A stretch of 64,000 nt of DNA from Cycas panzhihuaensis (lineage: Eukaryota > Cycadophyta): NCBI GenBank assembly GCA_023213395.1, contig CM041465.1, positions 88,543,741 to 88,607,740 on the forward strand, written 5' to 3'. Below are positions 24,623-34,785 of this stretch, one piece after another. The stretch's first letter is position 1; every line of letters begins with the position of its first letter. The position numbers and the translations under genes were made by a program. The notes under the pieces are model-generated. The model was not told where the DNA came from. It saw nothing but the letters and a program-made list of their open reading frames with translations, and did no database searches.

Positions 24623-24928
24623 TGGTATCAAAACTTCCTTCCAATGTCCAACATTATGATATTAGAACTTCATGCCAATATTTAATAATTCTATGAAGCT
24701 ACACATGGCCATTAAGTAGATAGTGAAAGATAAGGTTTAATTTTGCAATTATAATTGCAAGGCATGATGCAAGAAAATAAGTCTTTAAGGGGATAAAACC
24801 TAACCCTAAATAAAAATATGAATCATCTCATATTATCATGGGAGAGATTGCTTGTGTAACCTCTACAAGAGGGAGCTAGAAAAGGAATAAAGAAAATGCA
24901 TAATAATGCAACCAAAGGTGGAAGGGCT

Positions 24929-25170
24929 TATTAACAATCTCAACAGTAATGAGAGAAGGAAATGACTTGTATTCCATAGAGATCTAGTCTCCTTTAAATA
25001 TACATCCTCAAAGATGACCATTACAAACTTAAATGTAATCAATCTATGACAGACAACCAAGTGTCATTACCTTAGACTTAAGTTACATTTAAGGGTGCTC
25101 AACATGACCCCTTTTTATACCTAGATAAAACATTACATTTCAAACCTAGATAAAACATTACATCTCAATA
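24929..25170 (-). repeat. 3' LTR of F (left copy)
   Basis: It starts TATTAACAATCTC (the right copy has TGTTAGCAATCTC) and ends CATCTCAATA. The polypurine tract (reverse of GCCTCTCTTAATG) follows at 25171-25183. Confidence 0.9.
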
Positions 25171-25189
25171 GCCTCTCTTAATGTTTTAT

Positions 25190-26990
25190 CTCTAACAAGC
25201 CTAATTTGTTTCTTAGATATTGAAGTCTCTCTTTTCCAAGAAATTTTGTTAGAAGATCTACAACTTGTTTAGAAGATGGATAATATTCTAAATTAATTTC
25301 TTTGTTGTTGACTTTTTCCCTTATGAAATGATGATGGACTTCTATATGCTTGGTTCTTGTATGAAGAACTGTGTTTTTGGTTAGCTTGATAGCGCTCTGA
25401 TTGTCACACTTTAGAGGAGTTATTTCAATCTATCATTATTCCAGATTGGTCAAGAGTTATCTCAACCAGATGGCTTTACATGGTACTGTCACAACTACTT
25501 TGTATTCTACTTCGATGGAAGATAATGCCATAATAGCTTAATTTTCACTGCACCATGAGATTACATGAGAGCCTAGAAAGAAACAATATCTACTAGTTGA
25601 TTTCCTTTATTCCTAGTCTCTTGCCAAATCAGAGTATAAAAGCCTAATAATTTAACTAATCCTCCTTTGGGATATACCAGTTTTAGATTTGCTATTCCTT
25701 TCAGGTATCTTAGAATTCTCTTAGGATTCTTCATATATCTGGATGCTAATCCCACTGAATGAGATATATCGGGCCTGGTAGATGTTAGATAGATTAGATA
25801 CCTAATCATTTACCTGTATAAGGTGATATCCGTTGCTACCTCTATATCATCTGCCGTTAATATATAATTTGTTTCCATGGGTGTGGCACATGGATTATAG
25901 TTTTCCATCTAAAACCTGATCAATAGATCTCTGATGTATTTGCTTTGAGATAGGTTACATAACCTTGTTGTTGATATATTTCTAATCCCAAGTAGTAGCT
26001 TAAAAGACCCAAGTCTGTTATTTCAAATTCTTGCTTGAGTTGTTCTTTTATGTCTTTAGTGACTTCTTCATCATTCCTAGTGAGAAGCATATCATCAACG
26101 TAAACAACAATTATTATGATTTTATTACCCTTTTTCCTTATGTACAAGTTGGGGTCTGAATCACATCGTTTAAAGCTATTCTTGCATAGGTACTGATCCA
26201 GTTTTGCATACTAGGCTCGAGGAGCTTGCTTTAATCTATATAATGTTTTTTTTAGTTTGCATACTAAATGCTCTTGTCCTTCTTTGACATATCCATCAGG
26301 CTACTTCATGTAAACTTCTTCTTCCAATTCTCCATTTAAAAAGGCACTTTTTATATCTACCTGAGAGATTTTATAATTATGTGCAATAACTAATGTAATT
26401 ATTGTCCTTACAGTGTTCATCTTAGCCATAAGAGAAAAGGTTTCCTTAAAGTCTACTCCAGTTGTTTGAGTGTATCCCTTTGTGACCAGTCTTGATTTGT
26501 ACTTTTCTACTTTGCCATTAGTTCCTTCTTTAACTTTATAGACCCATTTGCAATCGATAACAGATTTGTTGGCAGACAATTCTATCAATACCCATGTTTG
26601 ATTCTTCTTAATTAAATCCATTTCATTGTCCATGGCTACTTTCCACACATGTTGGTATTTGGTTTCTTGGAAAGTCTGAGGTTCAACTTTGCTTATCAGG
26701 GCCTTCAACTTTTGACTTCTAGTTCTGTGTTCAAATATGTTGTCTTTTCCTTCCTCAATTATTTTGATGAACCATCTAGGCAACTTCTTTTATTTTTGTG
26801 TGCCTTCTTTAATGTCTGTCTCTTCCACTAGTTGTTCTATGACTGATTCTATTTCATCTGTCATCTTGGTTTGGGTTGAAGAAGAAGGGGCCAATTCTGT
26901 AGAGGGTACTTCTTCTGAAGCAATTTCAGACACAACTTCCTATTCTGTCTCTTTCTTAGTTTCTTCAATTATTCTAGCTTGTGCAATTTC
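25190..26990 (-). pseudogene. copia reverse transcriptase and RNase H of F
   Basis: The RT starts with a 160-codon open stretch (26301-26783). It contains NQTWVL, CKWVYKVK and, at its end, QVDIKSAFLNGELEEEVYM, which are hallmark copia RT blocks. A second stretch (25920-26147) carries the intact catalytic motif VVYVDDML and LLSYYLGLEI. A third (25573-25809) has MIRYLIYLTSTRPDISHSVG, the start of the RNase H connection. RNase H itself, with a LSSIEVEY-like motif, is at about 25430-25560. The leading part (26790-26990) is rich in E and S, as usual between integrase and RT. Frameshifts separate the stretches. Confidence 0.9.
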
Positions 26991-26995
26991 ATTTG

Positions 26996-27394
26996 TGTTG
27001 GGAAAAATATTTGTAGGAGAACATGGCAAAACATAGAATAGAATCACATAGCTCAATATTGCAATACATCAATATACATTAAACTGAAAATCCATTGTAG
27101 TCATTCTATTATAGTGAAGAGAGTTATAAATTTCCCAAATAAGGGCAGTGTCTAAAGACACCAGGGTTGCACACCCCTCAATACTTATAATTTGGGGGAG
27201 GAGGGAAACTCCTCAATCCACAATTCAAAATAATAATAAAATAATATTAACTCAAATGAAACTAACTTAAATCAAAGTTAAATTTACCTTAACTTACCTT
27301 GACATATTGAGCATCACATGTCTAAATTGAAGTTGATGAGGTGTACAATCACAGTTGGAAAGGTGGGAGTGGAGTGATGACAATTAACTCAACA
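26996..27394 (-). repeat. 3' LTR of B (left copy)
   Basis: Starts TGTTGGGAAAAATATTTG and ends TTAACTCAACA. It is matched over its length by 32922-33322. It shares GGTTGCACACCCC and GGAGGGAAACTCCTCAA with the LTRs of A. Confidence 0.9.
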
Positions 27395-27797
27395 TTCTCC
27401 CCTTAATGTCATCATGAATACTTGTATCTTCTCCTTGAACTTATGGAACTTATATTTGAAAAAACTTTAAAATTCTAATCTTCATCAACATACTTCAACC
27501 TTCTTACAAAATATATCTCTTTACCAAAGAACGATGCAAAGAAAGCGTAAGTAGATGATGTTTTATTCAAGTATGTATGTATAGATGCAGCTTTGACTTT
27601 GTCAACTAGAACATTGAGAAAAATTTAAATTTAAACTTTATCTTTTGTAATCTATATGCTGTCAACAATTGTCATATCATAAGATTCCTTTTTTGTCATA
27701 TCAGATTCATTCTCTATCATGTCATAGGATTCATTTTCATTCTCCCCCTCAAATGGAGGATCAAATCCTTGTGTAATAAGTTGGTACTGCATTTAAT

Positions 27798-28142
27798 TCA
27801 ATCTTCATTAGTTTTGTCATCATGATCCACTTTTGTTACACATCTCACATTCTCATAAAAAATATTATTAAATACATGGAGGGTATCTCCCCCATAAGTA
27901 GAAATTAAAATACCCCAAACAGATTTAGAAGTAGTTAATTCACAAACCTTTAAAAAAATATCATCAGTCATAGTGCAAAATAATAAGCCTAATGCTTCAT
28001 TATCTTTTCTAAACTCTTCTTTAATACCTAGATCACATTCACATCGTAAATATTTCACAAGATCATGTTCAATAAAATAATCTTGCATAGTTCTATACCA
28101 TTGTGAAAAATTATGGCCATTAAAAATGGGAAATTGTACCAT
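27798..28142 (-). pseudogene. Gag-like fragment in the 3' part of B
   Basis: An uninterrupted stretch of 114 codons reads PIFNGHNFSQWYRTMQDYFI and later SKSVWGIL, which resembles the N-terminal half of copia gag (G-x-N-x-W start, W-x-x-L block). Gag normally lies near the 5' LTR. Here it is about 400 bp from the 3' LTR, and it is absent from A at the matching place. It may be a second capture or a relic of an ancestor with a rearranged interior. No zinc knuckle follows. The open frame over 114 codons is unusual for this window. Confidence 0.55.
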
Positions 28143-29585
28143 TTTATTAAATAGTATACTTTTATTAAGTCAAGAAGGTCAATAAATATAATGAATATTT
28201 ATGATTTTAAATAAAGCTTTTGAAGTGGATGTAATACCCTTTAGAAAGTTAATCAACTAGGCACAGCAAGGAAATGATGGATGTATAAACAAATTTGCAT
28301 GTAATAAAGATCTTTATAGCAATACAAATCTGAAATGTAACTTTGATGATAAAAGAAATAATCCTTAACCTTTTAATTTTCTTCAAATGAATAAATGTAA
28401 AATTTTAATGCAATAAATCCTTAGCCTTGATGATAATATATAATACTGAAAAAACTAAAATATATGTATATTTTACTTTAAAAGATAAGGAGTATGAAGA
28501 AACTTTTAAGAAAAGGGTTAGAGGACAACCTCAAGTTTGACAATTAAAAAGTATACTAACCGATGTTAGAAGAATATAAAACTTCACCAATGAAGATAAA
28601 CAAAATATGAATCCAACGAAACTAATCGTTTTGAAAATGGGTTCGTATAAGTCAAGTTTTGGTGAATCAAAGAAACAGGCCTTGTTTGAGGCCTAACAGC
28701 TAGGGCCCAAAATTATATAAAAATGCTAACAAAACTTTATAAAATACTGAGAAATGATTAAATATTATTTAGAATACTGCTCAATATACTTTCAGTTGAA
28801 ATTTTTTGAGAAATATATATATAAATGTGTAAAAAATGATAAGTTTAAAGTAATAAAGTACCTCTACTTTGAGCAATTTAAAAATCAGTAAAAATATGTT
28901 AAAGTGCACTAAAAAGCTATATCATATTGAAGAGAATTAAGTCAGCTTCCCAACGAAACTGAATTTGGATGTCAAACAGAAAAGTTATTATAGAAATAGT
29001 AACAAGTATCTTTATGGTAAAATGTTAAGAAAAATACTGAAAACTACTAAAATGCCACTTTTAGTGATTAAAATAGTGGTCAAAATAAATTACAAAAAAT
29101 AAAATAAAAGGAGTGTAATAAAGTTTGTTAAATGTAAATCACTTTAGAATAAATCCAGGTAGAAAATAGTTTCTCGTTAACAAAATACAATCAGTTTAAA
29201 AAATGATTTTATAAAAAGTTTAAAAAGCCTAAAAAGGATTGATTGACTTTAAATCGTCATTGAAATAGGATCAAATCACACCAAATTGGTCATATGACTA
29301 GTAAAATTAATCTACAAAAAATTTTAATCCAATAAAATTAGTTTCATCGAAATGATGCTTTCATGAGGAGTTATGGCAAAAACACCAATAATCCTATGTA
29401 AATAAAAAAAAAAAATGAAAAATATTTATATAAAAGTGAAAAGCCCCTTTCTGAAGTGACTAATGGTCACGTGATGGTGAAATGAGACTGGGGGCTGAGA
29501 TTTAAGAGGGGCTTAAAGTTTAAAACCCTAGATCTAAAAAGTTATACAATAAAGTTTAATTTTTGACAACTTTATATTAAAAATA
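28143..29585 (-). other. Conserved non-coding interior of B
   Basis: It is AT-rich with no gene. Blocks at about 28630-28700 and 29430-29515 match A. The second of these (AATGGTCACGTGATGG, GACTGGGGGCTGAG) also matches L in reverse orientation. Confidence 0.6.
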
Positions 29586-29746
29586 TACACTAAAAAATGT
29601 TTGAAACAGGAAATAGTCACCGATGGGCTATCTCTCTCACGATGCTTTGTCTTTGTTGATACGCAGGCTCGACACGCACCCATCCACCCTTCGCGTCTAC
29701 AACGAGCACTAAGACACGGTAGAGGAGCGACTCGAGGCATAGGGAG

Positions 29747-30175
29747 ATGCTAAGATGCAGAACCAGGGTTATTTTGCAGCAAATGAGATTCAAAGTATGC
29801 GAGATAACTCAGTGCATGTATAATAGTTTGATTAAATCATATGGGTTTGATTGCAGAATCAAGGAATCACTAGAAGTCTTCAATTTCATGAAAAATGAGG
29901 GCTATAAACCTGCTCTTTCTTCCTACAATACTATTATGGGAGCTTTGGTAAAAAACAGAGAGCTTGACATGGCTGAAAATCTATTCATAGAGATGCTTGT
30001 TAATGGGGTTTTTGCCAATACTCTAACTTATACTAACGTGATTTACTGCATGTGCTTGAAGGGCAAGGTGGATGTTGCTCTCTGCTCTCTAGATGAAAGG
30101 ATAAAAACAGAGAAGTTGGAATGTTATACACGGATGCGAGTTTCTTTGGAATATTATTTTAGCATTGTAACTTGA
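29747..30175 (+). pseudogene. Captured PPR (pentatricopeptide repeat) protein fragment
   Basis: 142 codons are open without a stop from the ATG at 29747; that ATG may be a chance start, since PPR similarity begins near residue 24. About three P-type repeats of 35 residues follow one another: YNSLIKSYG...RIKESLEVFNFMKNEGYKP, then YNTIMGALVKNRELDMAENL and its end, then YTNVIYCMCLKGKVDVALC. PPR proteins bind organelle RNA in plants and usually have many more repeats plus a transit peptide; both are missing. The fragment is antisense to element B, in which it lies, and upstream GC-rich DNA (29640-29750) may belong to the same capture. A translated product is unlikely. Confidence 0.8.
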
Positions 30176-30344
30176 AGGTTTTTATGGAGCCTATGGTGAA
30201 TGACTGTTATGAGTTTGAAGATTACCACTTATATAATGATAATTCTTGTTCTACTTACGATATGTGGTTTTGTTCATATTTATTTTCTTTGTTTAAGCTT
30301 TAATAGAAATACTATTTCTGAATGAACTCTAAATGAGATGCAAG

Positions 30345-30440
30345 TATGCAGAGGAGTTCAAGCCTGAGCGATGGCTTCAAGTTATAAATGGATTGATTCA
30401 AACCCTACTATCCAGTTACAAAGTCTAAATGCATTCTCCA
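30345..30440 (+). pseudogene. Probable cytochrome P450 fragment
   Basis: The plus strand reads YAEEFKPERWL at 30345-30377. The pattern E-F-x-P-E-R-W is the PERF/W region that precedes the haem-binding loop in plant P450s. The following codons (GLIQTLLSSYKV) resemble the usual G-x-F-x-P-x-S-P-Y-K-F run in a decayed form. The cysteine loop itself is not found. The upstream codons MRC are close to the usual W-x-x-D. The similarity is short, so chance cannot be excluded. It lies 170 bp after the PPR fragment on the same strand. Confidence 0.45.
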
Positions 30441-30984
30441 ATGAAGGGCACATTGACCGAATGGCTTTCTGCCATTACTGTAATTCTTTTTATTGAGATT
30501 TAGATTATTGTTCTCTATTGTTAATTTATTTTTATCTTACATTTATTTGTAATGGTACAAACTGGTTTATATACTACACAAGAGTGCTATATTGAAACAA
30601 ACTTTAGAAAAGAGATACTAGAGATATTTTGCTAAGGCTAACTATTGATAATGCTTTGGCTTTCCAGAGTCAAAGAGAAATATGATGAGTTTGAAATAGA
30701 ACTTTTAGAGATCAATGTAAACAATAAAAAAACTTCAGTGTGGTTACAGTGAACTTTTAGAGTTTAAGCTTGTGTTGCAAAAGGTAGGTGTATTCTTCTC
30801 TTCTGCATGAAGTAATGCAGTTATTTATCAGAGAGAAAGAGAAGAAACCTTTTATAGTCCCTTGTTATTAGAGCAATAGTGTGTAGATCTTTTAAATATA
30901 TTGATATAAGAAGTATATATATTTGTATTAAATAAATTTCTATTATCTACTTGGATTGGGTGGTGCAGTCTATAAGATTTTGAG

Positions 30985-31400
30985 ACTACTATTCAGCCTT
31001 ATATTATAGCAACGGAGCTGGATGATGAAGATATCTCATACACCAGAAATAGGGCAACTGTTGGAGCTCTTTCAGAATTGAGAAGCAGTTTGGTAAAAGT
31101 CTTTGCAATTTGAAAAAACTTGTGCAAAAAGTTAAATGACAATTTATTTAACCCAAAGAGTAAATCAAAAGTCACAGGTAAAGGTTTTGATCTTACTCCT
31201 ATTGCAACTTTAGACAAATTATTATCTTCAAGTGCATGGAGATGTCTTTTCTTAAAATTGAATACTTAGATTCTACTATAGAGAAAATGATGTCCCCAAA
31301 GTCAGATGCTTCACAAGGCTTAAGTGCTGCAGATCGAGAGGATGTATAGATCATATCAAAACCAAAGAAAACTGGTGATGTGAAGATGCAGATCTAATTG
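30985..31400 (+). pseudogene. Unidentified captured coding fragment in B
   Basis: A plus-strand stretch reads IIATELDDEDISYTRNRATV, then GALSELRSSLVKVFA. After one stop it continues with CKKLNDNLFNPKSKSKVTGK and GFDLTPIATLDKLLSSSAW. A frameshift later (about 31225-31350) it reads KIEYLDSTIEKMMSPKSDAS. The composition is like a plant nuclear gene and unlike element proteins. I recognise no family. It may come from the same donor locus as the P450 piece, from a third gene, or from several joined exons. Confidence 0.4.
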
Positions 31401-31499
31401 TTAATATTGTAATGATTACAGGTTATGATTCAAAAATGGACAAGATTGGATTTTTCCTTCTTAGCTACCAATTTCAAATGTAAACTCAAGATCTATTTT

Positions 31500-32921
31500 G
31501 AAATGGAAACAAGTGCTAATGAAAAAGGTTGTTTTCCAGTATATTATTTTTAATTTTTCACATATGAATTTCTTATTCTAATTGAGAAACTCTTGCTGAA
31601 ATATGTGCCAGATCTTGTAAAAAAAGATGAAAAATAAATTAATAATATAAGAAGTATTAATATGTATATGTCTTTTTTCTTCTAATAGTCCACTTGGGAT
31701 ATTGTAACTCAATGAGTTTTGATATCACATTCAAAGACGGCTTGACAAAAAATGAAACTGGATTTGTATGGCTATTTTTATACTTTTAATAAAACCACAA
31801 TGAACTAATTTTCTTTTTAGATATTTTGGCAGAAATATATCAAACATATAAAATGTATGTATATGTACTTGAGATCTTTTCAGAATAAAAAATAGATAAT
31901 ATGTTGCAGATATATCAAAAATATATATTTAAATCTAAAAGGAAATTGAAGAACTCGAAAAAATGCGGTGTAGTAGACTTATGTTAGTGAAATCTATTGT
32001 ATATCTTCTTCAAAAGGTGAATATATGCCCCAAATAATTATAGATCTAGTAATGTAGTTGATGTATAAATGAAAATAGACTTCAAAAGCTTCTAATAGAC
32101 AGATCTACAGTATATACTTCTTCAGAAACCTGAATATGCTCCAAAGTTTATAGATTTGTAAAAAGACTTAAAAATGTAGTCAAAATATGTGATGAAAAAA
32201 TATAGATCTAAAAAGGAATAGAGCATATCTGAACTAAATATTATAGATTTAAAATAACTATGCAGAAAATATTGTAATACTTCTTAAAATAAGTAGATCT
32301 AAAGTAAAACCAAGAGATCTAAAAAATATTGAATATTTAAATAGAATAAACTATGAAACTATCAAATATTTGATAGAAAAGTAAATTTGAAAATATAACC
32401 TAGATTTGTGAAAAGCGTGGTAGATCCGAAGTAAAAATTATAGATCTTGAAGAAAAACCATATAAATCTTGCATGCAACTGATCTCCTTTACGGATCTAC
32501 AAAAAATATTAGATAAGTAGACAAAAAACTGCCCCGAAATAATGCAATGTATGGTAAAATATGTAAATCTGAAGAAAGGTAGCTCAAATCTAAGAAAAAA
32601 ACTTGAGTAAATGTAGCTTGCTACTGATCTCCTTAATAAATCTTTGAAAAAATATAGCTTGTAGCTGAAATCCTTCATAAATCTACATAAATCTGTGAAA
32701 AATCTGAAATATACTTGTTATAGCATAAATATATCTTAAAAATAAGCAAATCTGCTGAAAAATATATAAAACTTGCTAAAAAAATTTTAGAAAATAAATA
32801 TAGCTAATATTTCTTGCTTGTAAGGAAATCTGCCATAGAATGCCAGTAAATCCTATTGCTCTTCTTAAAAAAACTTCACCAATGGAGATGCAATAGTCCA
32901 AAATCTCACTCTGATACCAAA
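31500..32921 (-). repeat. 5' leader of B, rich in AGATCT words, with primer-binding site
   Basis: AGATCT or TAGATCT occurs many times between about 31860 and 32680, as in the leader of A. No reading frame is likely to matter. At 32903-32921 the plus strand reads CTCACTCTGATACCAAA, which on the minus strand is the initiator tRNA-Met site. Confidence 0.6.
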
Positions 32922-33322
32922 TGTTGGAAAAAATATTTGTAGGAGAACAGGGCAGAACATAGAATAGAATCATATATCTCAATATTGTAATACATCAATA
33001 TAACATAAACTAAAAATCCATTGTAGTCATTCTATTGTAGTGAAAAGAGTTACAAATTTTCCAAATAAAGGCAGTGTCTAAAGACAACAGGGTTGCACAC
33101 CCCTCAATATTTATAATTTGTGGGAGGAGGGAAACTCCTCAACCCCTAAATTTAAAATAATAATAAAATGATGTTAACTCAAATGAAACTAACTTAAATC
33201 AAAGTTAAAATTACCTTAACTTACCTCGACATGTTGAGCATCACATGTTTAAATTGAAGTTGATAAGGTATACAATCCTAGTTGGAAAGGTGGGAGTGGA
33301 GTGATGACGAGTAACTCCAACA
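32922..33322 (-). repeat. 5' LTR of B (right copy)
   Basis: Starts TGTTGGAAAAAATATTTG and ends AACTCCAACA. It is a close copy of 26996-27394, clearly closer than the two LTRs of A are to each other. Confidence 0.9.
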
Positions 33323-33339
33323 ATTTAAACTATCTCCTT

Positions 33340-34180
33340 CATTAAAAACCACATCTCTACTTACATAGATCTTGTTGGATTTTAGATCTATGCATTTGTA
33401 GGAGAGTTTTTGTTGTAGCCTATCATAATACACTGTATGTTTTTTGCATCCATTTTAGACCTTCTTTTATCAGGTATGTGAACAAAAGCTTGACTACCAA
33501 AAACTTTAAGTGAACTTACATCAGGTTTCTTACCTGTCCAGGCTTCTTCAGGAGTGATATCTTTGAAAGCTTTTGTAGGGCTTCGATTTATCAGGTAGCA
33601 AGTAGAGCTTATTGCTTCTGCCCAATAAGATTTTGGGACATTCTTCTCATAGACCACACTTCTTGCCATTTCCATTAAAGTCTTGTTTTTACTACGCTAC
33701 TACATTTCTCTTGTGGTGTGTAAGGAGTTATGATCTGTCTACGAATTCCCTGGAATTTGTAATAGTTCAAGAATTCTTTTGACATATAATCACCTCCTCC
33801 ATATGATTTGATGCATTTAATTTTTGTTTCCAATTCCATTTCTACCTCTACTTTAAATTCTTTAAACACTTTATATACTTATGATTTGTTATGGAGAAAG
33901 TATGCCCACACTTTTTGAGTAAAATCATTAATAAAGGTTAGGAAATACTTGCAACCATTAATTGAAAGTGGTGTGATGGGACCACAAAGATCTGTATGAA
34001 TCAATTCTAACTTTGACTGTGCTCTCCAAGTGCTTTCTTTAAAAGGATGTCGGTGTTGTTTGCCAAGTTGGAAACCTTTGCAGACAAAGTTATCAGAAAA
34101 GATATGAGGCAATCCACTTACTATTCTAGATTTTTTCATTAATTTTAGCATCTCAATTGGGAGATGTCCATACTTTAAAT
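33340..34180 (-). pseudogene. copia integrase of F
   Basis: The minus strand shows the pre-integrase zinc region and start of the core in one open stretch (33879-34151: GLPHIFSDNFVCKGFQLGKQ, then LELIHTDLCGPITPLSINGC). The YGGGDY box (family: DNGGEY) and a mutated TPQQN box (TPQEKC) lie in 33675-33869. The third stretch (33388-33675) contains MEMARSVVYEKNVPKSYWAE and KVFGSQAFVHIPD, the conserved C-terminal part. Integrase inserts the cDNA. Two frameshifts and loss of the glutamine-asparagine box mark it as dead. B lies just downstream. Confidence 0.9.
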
Positions 34181-34181
34181 G

Positions 34182-34506
34182 CTAAATTTTATTACTAGTC
34201 TCAATAATAGTACAAGATTTTTCCTCCACATTGGGAAGTATAGGATCTGACAAGAGTTTGTATAGATCATTATATCTTATGCCCTTTGCAATGATTTCTC
34301 CATTATTTTTCATGTCCATAATGTGGCAATATCCTTCTTCATCAAAGATTGTTCTTAGTCCCTTTTTACTAAGTTGTGAAATAGAAAGGAGATTCATTTT
34401 TAATTCAGGGACTAGCAAAATATTTCTGATTTTTTTTACATTTCCCCTCAGACTGATGGCAATGGTTCCAACCTCCTCTATATCAAATGGGTATTTATCT
34501 CCAAGT
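34182..34506 (-). pseudogene. Protease-integrase linker of F, cut by G
   Basis: The minus strand reads LGDKYPFDIEEVGTIAISLR, then KKIRNILLVPELKMNLLSIS, the well-known copia block between protease and integrase. The open frame runs further right to 34733, but that part is the LTR of G read backwards and is not F protein. Confidence 0.85.
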
Positions 34507-34732
34507 TGTTGGAATATTAATGCACATTTATTTTGTCCCACATGCAAGTGGGTTCCTACTCTCTCTATATTGGCATGTACTATAAATACACAAAGATAGT
34601 GTATCATATTATAATCATGATGTAAGGATGTTTTGTTAATACAATGGAGGTACCTTAAGGGTACCATTCGATCCTGTGGAGGTGTGTTTTGTTCTGTTTG
34701 TAAATATCTTATTGCAGGTCTATTTTCCAACA
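34507..34732 (+). repeat. 5' LTR of G
   Basis: Starts TGTTGGAATATTAATGC and ends TTTTCCAACA. A TATA-type box ACTATAAATACAC lies at about 34578-34590 and likely serves as promoter. Confidence 0.9.
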
Positions 34733-34785
34733 TGGTATCGGGCGCCTGTTGAGAGAGGTATTTTGTTCGGTATTAGAGCGTTGAT
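34733..34785 (+). other. Primer-binding region of G, two sites
   Basis: TGGTATCGGGCGCC starts directly at the LTR end. A second site, CGGTATTAGAGCG, starts 35 bp later and is closer to the initiator tRNA-Met complement. Confidence 0.6.

Larger units (their letters stand above)
26996..33322 (-). mobile_element. Non-autonomous LTR retrotransposon B carrying captured plant gene fragments
   Basis: LTRs of 399 and 401 bp lie at 26996-27394 and 32922-33322. The flanks ATTTG (26991-26995) and ATTTA (33323-33327) form a near-perfect target duplication. The primer-binding site (minus strand TTGGTATCAGAGTGAGATT) lies just left of the right LTR. A polypurine tract (reverse of TTCTCCCCTTAATG) lies right of the left LTR. 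There is no RT or integrase. In the minus sense the interior runs as AGATCTA-rich leader (about 31500-32921), foreign segment with gene fragments (about 29590-31400), conserved non-coding part, then a gag remnant. It belongs with A and L. Confidence 0.9.

Noticed and set aside
26649-27036. Plus frames of 60 and 99 codons
   Set aside because: Antisense to the copia RT linker of F, and the second runs into the B LTR.
34507-34733. First 75 residues of the 183-codon minus frame at 34182-34733 as F protein
   Set aside because: They are the LTR of G read backwards; only the part left of 34507 is F protein.
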